40,901 nucleotides of DNA, from contig NZ_JAGGKQ010000026.1 of assembly GCF_017873815.1 (NCBI RefSeq), forward strand, positions 1 to 40,901, written 5' to 3'. The position numbers and the translations under genes are program-made. This document shows, in pieces, positions 7,679 to 14,180 of the stretch (its first letter is position 1; each line of letters begins with the position of its first letter). The notes below the pieces were generated by a model. The model was not told the origin of the DNA. It ran no database searches and was given only the letters and a program-made list of their open reading frames with translations. The stretch comes from Halorubrum alkaliphilum. Its GTDB lineage: Archaea > Halobacteriota > Halobacteria > Halobacteriales > Haloferacaceae.

Positions 7679-8333
7679 CCGAGACGAACTCCAGCAGATT
7701 CCCGGTGTAGGCGACACCGACGAGGAACCCACCGTCGATCACGATCCAACAAACGGACGGTGGCTGGAGAAGGAGTTCGCAGCCGCGCTCAAACAGTGGG
7801 GATACCGCACGGCACGCAACCAACACGTCTTCGGGCTCGAAACCGACGTGGTCGCGCGGCGAAATCCGCTACGTAATAGGCCGGACGACTTCATCGTCGC
7901 CGAGTGTAAAGACTGGCACACGACCCTTGTCGGCCGCAGCGCGGTAGCATCCATCTCCCACCGGGCCGCTCTCGCTCGCGCAATGCCCGTGCTCGTCGTG
8001 TCGTGGGGCGTGACCACCGCCGCGTGGTCTCTCGCCCAACGACTTGATGTCCGGATCGTCACCATCGACGACCTCACCAAGGAGTCACTTCCACCACTGA
8101 CCGAGCACCGGCCGCCGAGAGGCACGTTCCGCACCCGTCGAGAGCCCTGTGTGAGTGAACTCCGGAGTGACATGCCGCAGTTGTTGAGACGACGAAGCGA
8201 CCTCGACATCGAGGCACCGGTATTCTACGCTGGGGGCAGTGGTCCGTGTTACGTCCCTGATCGGTCGGGCAACGACGAGTACGTCGACGCCTACGGCAGC
8301 GACTATGACTTCGGCAAAGATAGCAAATATTAG
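7671..8333 (+). CDS. PD-(D/E)XK nuclease-like protein (intact copy)
   Basis: A 220-residue protein. The N-terminal half carries GLETDVVARR (Asp59) and, after a short insertion, FIVAECKDW (Glu78, Lys80), matching the D...(E)XK metal-dependent active site of restriction-endonuclease-fold enzymes. A Rossmann-like half follows (RAMPVLVVSWGVTTAAWSLA, then VRIVTIDDL). The C-terminus (EAPVFYAGGSGPCYVPDRSG) is conserved in two decayed copies at 9545-9889 and 10953-11515, so it is probably a functional part. It is the last gene of the six-gene operon, with a start overlapping the 79-residue protein. DNA is the expected substrate from the fold; specificity, and whether it serves defence, element maintenance or resolution, is unknown. 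Confidence 0.7.
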   Translation: MSDRDELQQIPGVGDTDEEPTVDHDPTNGRWLEKEFAAALKQWGYRTARNQHVFGLETDVVARRNPLRNRPDDFIVAECKDWHTTLVGRSAVASISHRAALARAMPVLVVSWGVTTAAWSLAQRLDVRIVTIDDLTKESLPPLTEHRPPRGTFRTRREPCVSELRSDMPQLLRRRSDLDIEAPVFYAGGSGPCYVPDRSGNDEYVDAYGSDYDFGKDSKY

Positions 8334-8348
8334 TTATTTCTAAGAAAG

Positions 8349-8357
8349 TATTTTATC
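8349..8357 (+). promoter_or_regulatory. TATA box of the HTH/TumE-like pair
   Basis: TATTTTATC centred about 31 bases before the ATG at 8384 fits a short-leader or leaderless haloarchaeal promoter, giving this gene pair its own transcript separate from the nuclease operon. Confidence 0.5.
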
Positions 8358-8383
8358 GGTGGAGCCTGTAGTCGCTGATACAC

Positions 8384-9004
8384 ATGACCACAACTGACGC
8401 TCCCCACGATCTGTGGGAGGGAGACGTGAATGAGGCTGCCATTGAAGAGTGGAAGGCGGATACAACCACGTTCGACCGCATTCGCCACGTCAGTGACGTC
8501 ACCACCGAGCCACAAGCCGTCAGTACAATAGCCGAACGAGCACATGTGAGTGAACCAACTGCGCGAAAATACCTCTCTATACTGGCGGAAACTGGCCGGG
8601 TCAAAATAATCAACACAGAGTCTGGAACTCGGTATATGCGCGCTCCCCAGATGCTGGCAATGAAGCGTATCGCAGCGATTCATCGCGAACATACCAAAAG
8701 CGAAATCCGAGACTCGATTCGAGACCTCAAGACGGAACTGAACAGCTTTCGAGAGCAGTACGGCGTTGTAGACGTCGACGAACTCTCTCTTAAGTTGGAA
8801 CCCGGCGACAATGGCTGGCGAGATGTCACCCGCTGGCAACAGATCGAACAAAATCTCGAGATTGCACAGGCGGCGCTCTCACTCTACGACTTCGATCCTG
8901 ACGACAGCCACGCTGCTGCGGCTCGTGTTGCTGACACCAGGCGTGTTATCGGATCGGATGAGTACGGAGCACTCGGCGATGAAAGCGAGCAATCCACGGC
9001 GTAG
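8384..9004 (+). CDS. HTH antitoxin-type regulator (DUF7342-like)
   Basis: A 206-residue protein. EEWKADTTTFDRIRHV followed by the helix-turn-helix VSTIAERAHVSEPTARKYL and the wing GRVKIINTESGTRYMRAP matches a haloarchaeal family I recall as DUF7342. A helical region (HREHTKSEIRDSIRDLKTEL) and a C-terminal coiled stretch follow, probably for dimerisation and toxin contact. The stop is immediately followed by the ATG of the next gene with no spacer, so both come from one message. In haloarchaea this family commonly sits before a small partner protein, a toxin-antitoxin-like layout; autoregulation through its own promoter is expected but not shown. Confidence 0.7.
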   Translation: MTTTDAPHDLWEGDVNEAAIEEWKADTTTFDRIRHVSDVTTEPQAVSTIAERAHVSEPTARKYLSILAETGRVKIINTESGTRYMRAPQMLAMKRIAAIHREHTKSEIRDSIRDLKTELNSFREQYGVVDVDELSLKLEPGDNGWRDVTRWQQIEQNLEIAQAALSLYDFDPDDSHAAAARVADTRRVIGSDEYGALGDESEQSTA

Positions 9005-9460
9005 ATGGAGCCTGATACAGATGTCGAGGGAGAAGTCAGACCACTAGATGAGACCGCGTTAGAGCAGATTCGAGACGAGTTCACAACGCTGGACGGGCTT
9101 GTCATCGAAGCGGGGTTCGACAGTCTACTGGACCCGACGAAACTCGTCGTACGACTCGATGACGGCATCGGAGGTGCGGACTCATGTCGATTTGATCTTC
9201 GATGGTACCAAACAGGATACTACAATTTTCACCATACCGACGAGCAGGATGTTAATTTCCGATTTGACTACCATCCCAAACCGGACGCTCCGAACAAGCA
9301 TTTTCATGCTCCACCCGAAGCACTGTCAGAGCGTCCGCAACGCTCCTGTATCACTACAATAGAGCCCAGACTGGTGACCCGTGCAGTACATTTTCTCTGG
9401 CGGCGTGCATACGAGGAGAGTTCGCTTACACAATTGAACGAAGCGGAAAATCCGCCCTAA
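9005..9460 (+). CDS. TumE-like (DUF6516-type) putative toxin
   Basis: A 151-residue protein. The segment FDLRWYQTGYYNFHHTDEQD, then FRFDYHPKP and NKHFHAPPEA resembles the TumE/DUF6516 pattern, in which an Arg/Asp pair and a following His-rich stretch form the conserved core. It begins directly after the stop of the HTH gene. In bacteria TumE is proposed to be the toxin of a type II pair; the archaeal version here is assigned by pattern and context only. An alternative is an unrelated small enzyme with a similar His-rich loop. Confidence 0.5.
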   Translation: MEPDTDVEGEVRPLDETALEQIRDEFTTLDGLVIEAGFDSLLDPTKLVVRLDDGIGGADSCRFDLRWYQTGYYNFHHTDEQDVNFRFDYHPKPDAPNKHFHAPPEALSERPQRSCITTIEPRLVTRAVHFLWRRAYEESSLTQLNEAENPP

Positions 9461-9544
9461 GATTCTCCCGAACGGTTGCCGCGGATCGCTCGTCGATCTG
9501 CCACTCCATGCCGCGGCGGTTGCCCCTCACCGAGCATCATTCGT

Positions 9545-9889
9545 CCGAGCGATGCCCGTGCTTGTCGTCGCATGAGGCGTGACCACCGCATGTGATACCT
9601 CGTGCAACTGCTCAACGCGCGGATCATCACCATCGACGACCTCACCACAGAGTCGCTCCGTCCACTCACGGAGCATCGACCGCCAAGGGGAACGTTCCGC
9701 ACCCGTCGAGAGCCGCGCGTGAGCGAACTCCAGGATGACGTTCCGCTACTGTTGGACCGACGAAGTGATCTCTATATCGAGGCGCCAGTGTTCTACGGCA
9801 GTGGTGGGAAGGGCCCGTGTTACGTGCCGGACCGAACGGGCAACGATGAGTACGTCAGTGCTTACGACAGCGATTACGACTTCGTGTGA
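9545..9889 (+). pseudogene. Decayed nuclease copy (second copy)
   Basis: This stretch matches the second half of the intact nuclease at 7671-8333, from MPVLVV to the end. The tryptophan codon after VLVV is TGA here (9573-9575), and a length change restores the frame near 9602. The preserved C-terminal part runs from ARIITIDDLTTESL to EAPVFYGSGGKGPCYVPDR and ends at 9887-9889. The catalytic N-terminal half is absent. A residual ORF from 9602 could still be translated, but no promoter or ribosome site is apparent, so I treat it as a remnant. Confidence 0.8.
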
Positions 9890-9929
9890 GACCGGCGCTT
9901 CCTTGCACACAGACATCAGTCGATATCGT

Positions 9930-9947
9930 TTCTCCCGGGAGAAACTG
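9930..9947. promoter_or_regulatory. Perfect 18-base palindrome, candidate operator
   Basis: GTTTCTCCCGGGAGAAAC is its own reverse complement. It lies 30 bases before the UPF0175 start. A second, weaker repeat, ACACT-N7-AGTGT, sits at about 9956-9972 around TATTATAG. Both are placed where an autoregulating antitoxin would bind. Confidence 0.5.
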
Positions 9948-9977
9948 TTATGTGTCACACTGTATTATAGTGTATAC

Positions 9978-10280
9978 ATGCCATCAATCAGTGCCCGGGT
10001 TCCCGATGATGATGAAGACGAGCTTGAAGCGGTGAGTGAGCTATTAGAGGAAGACAAGAGTACAGTCATTCGCAAAGCACTCTCGGAGGGTCTCTCATCG
10101 ATCCGTCGACGTGTCGCTATTGAACGATACCAAAGTGGTGAACTCTCGGTTAACGAGGCGGCTCGACTTGCCGGTGTAAGTCTCGCAGAGTGGCTCGAGA
10201 TCGCCCGTGAACACAATCTCACAACCCAACTGTCTCCAGAAGATATCGAATCTGACGCTGCTGCTGCGCGTGAACTGTGA
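9978..10280 (+). CDS. UPF0175 family antitoxin
   Basis: A 100-residue protein. The N-terminal part (MPSISARVPDDDEDELEAVS and STVIRKALSEGL) is a ribbon-helix-helix-type DNA-binding segment; the second half (YQSGELSVNEAARLAGVSLA, then EWLEIAREH) is the conserved UPF0175 core. Members are usually found before PIN-domain toxins and act as antitoxins that bind both toxin and promoter DNA. The stop overlaps the GTG start of the PIN gene (GTGA). The ATG at 9978 was chosen because it starts the conserved SARVP strand; the frame is open upstream through the nuclease remnant but that part is not homologous. Confidence 0.85.
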   Translation: MPSISARVPDDDEDELEAVSELLEEDKSTVIRKALSEGLSSIRRRVAIERYQSGELSVNEAARLAGVSLAEWLEIAREHNLTTQLSPEDIESDAAAAREL

Positions 10281-10804
10281 CACGAATTTTCCTCGATGCA
10301 ACAACGCTCATCGCACTCGGTACCGTCGGTGAACTCGAACACCTTACAGGCTTTACTGGTGAGCTTGTTGTCCTTCCCACAGTCCAATCTGAAATTACAA
10401 CGGAACCCGCTCAGACAAATCTGAGCCGGTTTATCGATCAGTATGCGGTTGAGACGACCGATCCAGCTGCTCAAGACCGAGTTCAGCAAGCCAAAGAAGT
10501 CCTTGGTGAAAAAGAACAGAATGGAGATGTCTCTCTGATTGCTGCTGTCTTGGCCTATACTGCTGAGGACCGACCGGTCGGCGTTGTCTCAGATGACCAG
10601 CGTGTTCGGACCACGGCCCGCGGGCTTGGCGCGACAGTCACTGGGACAGTTGGTGTTATTATCCGGGCTGTGGAGGAAGGACTGGATCGGGAGGAAGCGT
10701 ATAATCTCGTAAGGCGGATTGACTCACACGGTCTCCATATGACTGCGAGCCTTCGGGAAAAAGCCTACTCGCTCGTTGATGACGCCGCTGAATCGACATC
10801 GTGA
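10277..10804 (+). CDS. PIN-domain toxin-like nuclease
   Basis: A 175-residue protein with GTG start. The PIN acidic residues are present: Asp in RIFLDATTLIALG, Glu in VQSEITTE, Asp in NGDVSLIAA, and Asp in VGVVSDDQRVR. These coordinate the divalent metal used for RNA cleavage in the family. The C-terminal ~50 residues (GVIIRAVEEGLDREEAYNLV) form a helical extension seen in PIN proteins paired with UPF0175 (COG2405-type). It is translated with the antitoxin via a 4-base overlap. Its stop is followed within 7 bases by an orphan transposon-type hairpin (10812-10848). Confidence 0.85.
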   Translation: MTRIFLDATTLIALGTVGELEHLTGFTGELVVLPTVQSEITTEPAQTNLSRFIDQYAVETTDPAAQDRVQQAKEVLGEKEQNGDVSLIAAVLAYTAEDRPVGVVSDDQRVRTTARGLGATVTGTVGVIIRAVEEGLDREEAYNLVRRIDSHGLHMTASLREKAYSLVDDAAESTS

Positions 10805-10811
10805 ACACTTG

Positions 10812-10848
10812 TTGACATCCTCACCGCCCTGAACGGGGAGGATGTCAA
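10812..10848. repeat. Orphan IS200/IS605-type terminal hairpin
   Basis: Arms TTGACATCCTC (10812-10822) and GAGGATGTCAA (10838-10848) are perfectly complementary. The left half is the same as the right-end sequences at 11512 and 13990 that border the two TnpB elements. No tnpB is attached, so this is a solo end left by a lost element, or an end reused as a transcription terminator for the PIN gene. Confidence 0.7.
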
Positions 10849-10952
10849 AGCCCAGTGGTGCCGTGTGTCGACGACAGAGGGGAAACGACAATGGCAGGGA
10901 ACACCGAGGGGTCACACCACCATCGGTGCCATGACTTATCGAAGTCGATACC

Positions 10953-11515
10953 GATCACGACCCCACAAACGGACGGTGGCTCGAAGCAGAGTTCGCAGAC
11001 GCACTCGAACAGTGGGGGTACCTCACCGCCCACAACAAACCGACGTCATCGCGCGGCGAATTCCCCTGCGTGGCGAGCCAGACGACTTCATCGCCGCCGA
11101 GTGTAAAGACTGGCACACCACCCTTGTCGGACGTCAAGCCGTCGCGTCTATCTCCCACCGGGCCGCACTCGCTCGCGCAATGCCGGTCCTTGTTGTGGCG
11201 TGGGGCGTGACCACTCCCGCGTGGTCTCTCGCCCAGCTGCTCGATGTGCGGATCGTCACCATCGACGACCTCACCACAGAGTCGCTCCCACCACTCACGA
11301 AGCATCGACCACCCAGGGGAACGTTCCGCACTCGTCGAGAACCACGAGTGAGTGAACTCCGGAGTGACATGCCGCAGTTGTTGAGACGACGGAGTGACCT
11401 CGACATCGAGGCGCCGGTGTTCTACGCTGGTGGAGAAGGTCCGTGTTACGTGCCGGATCGAGCGGGCAACCACGAGTACGTCGACGCTCTCGACACTGAC
11501 TACGAGCTCGGTTGA
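10953..11515 (+). pseudogene. Decayed nuclease copy (third copy), interrupted by IS
   Basis: It is homologous to the intact nuclease from HDPTNGRWLE onward. The first part (NGRWLEAEFADALEQWGYLT) is in one frame and the rest (DVIARRIPLRGEPDDFIAAE, then CKDWHTTLVG to the end) in another; about 19 bases around the QHVFGLE codons of the intact copy are missing. The catalytic D and EXK remain, but in separate frames. The last codons run into the right end of the TnpB element at 11512, whose TTGA supplies the stop. No start is evident for the downstream frame, so I call it a pseudogene. Confidence 0.8.
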
Positions 11516-11700
11516 CATCCTCCCCGCGCTGAAGCGCGAGGATTCCCACGGCACCGCACCGCTGGGTTGGGATATTGTGGTTTACGACGTTACCTGTTCT
11601 TGAGGTGCAAACACACCAGTTTCCTTGTCAAACAAGAACGTCGATGGCTGTGCCAACCAGCCGTTACTCCTATCACCGCCATCCGTGGCGGGACTCGGAG
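11512..11700 (-). ncRNA. Candidate TnpB guide RNA (omega/reRNA), element 1
   Basis: In characterised IS200/IS605 elements the guide RNA is cut from the 3' end of the tnpB message and the right end, with the guide being the flanking DNA. The same layout exists here: the tnpB 3' end and right-end hairpin are strongly conserved with element 2, including bases coding NGWLAQP. The flanking guide would begin CCGAGCTCGTAGTCAGTGTC, reading out of the element into the nuclease copy. The 5' end is a rough estimate. Confidence 0.45.
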
Positions 11701-12862
11701 ATACTTTCTGCCGAATGTTCTCAGCACCGTTCACGTCCGCGTTCGCCACTGTCCCGCACTCATCGCAGACATACAGTCCGCGTTCAACACGGTTTGCGTC
11801 ACGCTTCCGACCACAGCACGAACACGACTTCGAGGTATCCCGCTCAGACACTTGTTCAACCGTGATACCTTCCATTTCGGCTTTGTATTCGAGAAGGTCT
11901 GTGAAACGGTCGAACGCCCACGAGTGCAGGTCAAGATTCCCGTGTATGCCCCAGTCCTTTGACTCGGCGTTCTCCTCATCCTCACGGATGCCGGAGAGAT
12001 CTCCCACCATGATAGTTCCAACTTCCTCGTCAACACACCGCTGGACGATATGTTTCGAGAGTGTGTGGAAGTAGTGGGTACGGCGAGCCGACTTCTTCTG
12101 GTTCAGCCGGGTGGCCTGATCGGAATTCGAGTCGTCACACCGAGCGATTCGCTTGCTGAAGTAGTAGTCGTCCTGTTTCAAGCAGTTCAGCGGGTACAGC
12201 TCGCTGTGACCGTCTTCATACGCGAGCGCGGCAAAGTTGTTAATACCGAGATCAACACCCACCGTCTTCTCACCGGGGGCTTCATCCACGTCGATCTCGA
12301 CCTTACAGACGAAGTGTAGTTCCCATTCGTCGCCCGTCCACACGATCTTGGCTTGTTGGACGTTCTCCACGGCGGAGAGGTCAACGTCGGGGCGAGTTTG
12401 GTACTTACACAGGACAAAATCCGACCAGTACTCTTTCAGGTTCGATCCTTTTGAGAGTCGGACGCGGTTGTACTGGGTGTCGAGTTTGAAGCCAGCGGCT
12501 TTGAACGTGACTGTGGAACGCGGGTGTTCGTCGACGTGTTTACGGTAGCCGGGCGGGTTCGCTCTCGTGTCTCCGTTACGTCGTTTGCCGTACCAGCCGT
12601 TGAACGCCTCAGCGAGTTCTTGAAGGACTCGCTGACTTGACTGCGAATGCAGGTCAGCATAGCGTTCGTGGGTTTTGAGGTACGTGGTGAGTTCGTTGTG
12701 GTTCGGGATGTGATCGATTTCATCCCAGATCCGACTGCATGTCCACCGTCCGACGTTCCAGAGCTTACTGGCTGCGAACCCGAGCGAATCAAGGTCGTCT
12801 TGTACCCGAGACTGGTTCCGTATGGAAGCAGTATAGGTGCGGGTAACGACCTGTTTCGCCAT
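11582..12862 (-). CDS. tnpB: TnpB, RNA-guided RuvC nuclease-like protein
   Basis: A 426-residue protein of full TnpB length. The N-terminal half has the WNVGR and RRNGDTRANPPGYRKH segments typical of haloarchaeal IS1341 proteins. RuvC-I is GVDLGINNFAA (Asp204); the zinc ribbon has C347, C350, C366 and C369; RuvC-III is NADVNGAENI (Asp376). At the RuvC-II position, usually a glutamate (EDL), the sequence is MVGDLSGIRED, with Gly287 and acidic residues only downstream. TnpB proteins cut DNA matching their guide next to a short motif and so help the element persist at its site; activity of this variant is unproven. The start ATG at 12862 begins the conserved N-terminus. Confidence 0.9.
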   Translation of the reverse strand: MAKQVVTRTYTASIRNQSRVQDDLDSLGFAASKLWNVGRWTCSRIWDEIDHIPNHNELTTYLKTHERYADLHSQSSQRVLQELAEAFNGWYGKRRNGDTRANPPGYRKHVDEHPRSTVTFKAAGFKLDTQYNRVRLSKGSNLKEYWSDFVLCKYQTRPDVDLSAVENVQQAKIVWTGDEWELHFVCKVEIDVDEAPGEKTVGVDLGINNFAALAYEDGHSELYPLNCLKQDDYYFSKRIARCDDSNSDQATRLNQKKSARRTHYFHTLSKHIVQRCVDEEVGTIMVGDLSGIREDEENAESKDWGIHGNLDLHSWAFDRFTDLLEYKAEMEGITVEQVSERDTSKSCSCCGRKRDANRVERGLYVCDECGTVANADVNGAENIRQKVSPSPATDGGDRSNGWLAQPSTFLFDKETGVFAPQEQVTS

Positions 12863-12985
12863 ACGTAACCTATGTAGACCAATTATCTTGAAGCTGTGTA
12901 TTTGCTCAGCGTGGAATATCCAGCCGTGCCATCGAACGGTGGACTGTGAAGGGTAGTGTCGGATTCATCCCCGCGCTAAAGCGCG

Positions 12986-13081
12986 AGGCTTTCTCCTCGA
13001 TTCTCCGTAAGAGCGGACGCTGGGGAGGTCACACCTCATCGGTGCCATAGACTTATTTAATTGTAATACTATCGTACTACT
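12986..13081 (+). promoter_or_regulatory. Promoter region of RHH/PIN pair
   Basis: TTATTTAA at 13053-13060 is centred 26 bases before the ATG at 13082, fitting a leaderless message. The preceding bases (GTCACACCTCATCGGTGCCA, about 13029-13048) closely match bases before the third nuclease copy (about 10908-10930), so both lie beside the same ancestral flank of an insertion-element end. Confidence 0.5.
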
Positions 13082-13414
13082 ATGAAGTACGCAAGTGTCA
13101 GTGTCAAATTCCCGGTTGAGCTGGACACTGAGATTGAGCGGTTCCTTGATGAGACGGGTATTTACACCAATAAAAGCGAGTTCATCAAGGAAGCCTGCCG
13201 GTCGCATCTTCGCGAACTTAATGACGACGCAGCAATCACCGCGCTTCGGCTAGAGCAACTACTCGCACAGGCTGAGCAGAGCCACCAATCAGATACCGAG
13301 ATCGACGCCGATCTCACAGCACTCGGCGAGAAAGTCGATGCAGACGAGCTTGAACGGGCCGTCGAAGAGGCCCGTGAGGAGACGGCCACACAAGTGTACG
13401 GATCTGATTCGTGA
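13082..13414 (+). CDS. Ribbon-helix-helix antitoxin (VapB-like)
   Basis: A 110-residue protein. MKYASVSVKFPVELDTEIER gives the DNA-binding strand and first helix, and GIYTNKSEFIKEACRSHLRE the second helix, of a CopG/Arc-type dimer. The C-terminal half (TDLTALGEKVDADELERAVE) is helical and acidic, suited to covering the toxin active site. The gene overlaps its partner by GTGA. A TATA box 26 bases upstream suggests a leaderless transcript that the protein probably represses itself. Confidence 0.85.
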   Translation: MKYASVSVKFPVELDTEIERFLDETGIYTNKSEFIKEACRSHLRELNDDAAITALRLEQLLAQAEQSHQSDTEIDADLTALGEKVDADELERAVEEAREETATQVYGSDS

Positions 13415-13878
13415 AGATCCTTGACACGAATCTGTGGGTATTCGGGACACTACGAACCAACGAACGGGCAACCGAATTGCTCACCGCAATCGATCGCGGT
13501 GAGACAACATCGGCGATTAGCGCGTACATGCTCCAAGAGGCGTTAGTCGCATTCGATCGCACGAAGGGCCTCTCTGCGACAGAACGAGACGCTGTCAAAA
13601 CCAGTTTTGTGACACGACTCACCCGGATGACGGGCCTCATCGAAGCGCCATCAAGTCGTGATGCGAGCGATGCGCTCCTTCGAGAGCAACGGTCGGCGCC
13701 CACAGTACGAACACTGGCTTGCGTCTGTGGGGTCCAGCCGAAAGACGTTCCAATCCTTGTGTTAGCGTTTGAGCATCGTGACCGCCAACCAACTATTTTG
13801 ACGAACGACGAGTCCTTCGCAGAATTTGAGCCGGCAGCACACTCGCTTCCTGAGATCACGATCACGCACGTTTCGTAA
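13411..13878 (+). CDS. PIN-domain toxin (VapC-like)
   Basis: A 155-residue PIN protein with GTG start overlapping the antitoxin stop. Acidic active-site residues are visible in KILDTNLWVFG (Asp), MLQEALVAF (Glu), QPKDVPILVLAF (Asp) and TILTNDESFAEF (Asp). The family cleaves RNA, often tRNA or rRNA, when freed from the antitoxin. Length and spacing are normal for VapC. It is the second PIN toxin pair within 4 kb and sits between the two TnpB elements. Confidence 0.88.
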   Translation: MKILDTNLWVFGTLRTNERATELLTAIDRGETTSAISAYMLQEALVAFDRTKGLSATERDAVKTSFVTRLTRMTGLIEAPSSRDASDALLREQRSAPTVRTLACVCGVQPKDVPILVLAFEHRDRQPTILTNDESFAEFEPAAHSLPEITITHVS

Positions 13879-13989
13879 CGGTCGGGTCACATAATCAGAG
13901 AAGGGCTACTACGAGTCGTTCTCGTTATCGTCCGCGAAAGCATCGATATCGGCGGAATTCTTTTGTGACGATATGGCGTGCTCTTATGA

Positions 13990-14180
13990 TTGACATCCTC
14001 CCCGCCCTGAAGGGCGAGGATTCCCGACCGCGTTGGGATATTACGGTTCGCGGTTCACGACCTGTTCTCGTGGGGCGAAAACGCCCTCACTACGGTCGAA
14101 CAGGTGAACCGCTGGCTGTGCCAACCAGCCGTTATCCCTATCTCCGCCATCCGTGGCGAGACTCGGGAGTACCTTTTGTC
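13990..14180 (-). ncRNA. Candidate TnpB guide RNA (omega/reRNA), element 2
   Basis: Same reasoning as for element 1: conserved tnpB 3' end plus right-end hairpin, reading into flanking DNA. The guide would begin TCATAAGAGCACGCCATATC if the boundary is at 13989/13990. The 5' end is estimated. Confidence 0.45.

Larger units (their letters stand above)
11512..12985 (-). mobile_element. IS1341-type (TnpB-only IS200/IS605) element 1
   Basis: The element holds one gene, tnpB, and no tnpA. The right end is the hairpin TTGACATCCTCCCCGCGCTG... beginning at 11512; the left end is a CGCGCTAAAGCGCG hairpin at 12972-12985. Between the tnpB start and the left hairpin is a ~60-base stretch (12908-12970, starting AGCGTGGAATATCC) that matches the corresponding stretch of element 2. 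Exact boundaries are uncertain by a few tens of bases, because these elements make no target duplication. It inserted in the 3' end of the third nuclease copy. Movement would need a TnpA from elsewhere. Confidence 0.75.
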
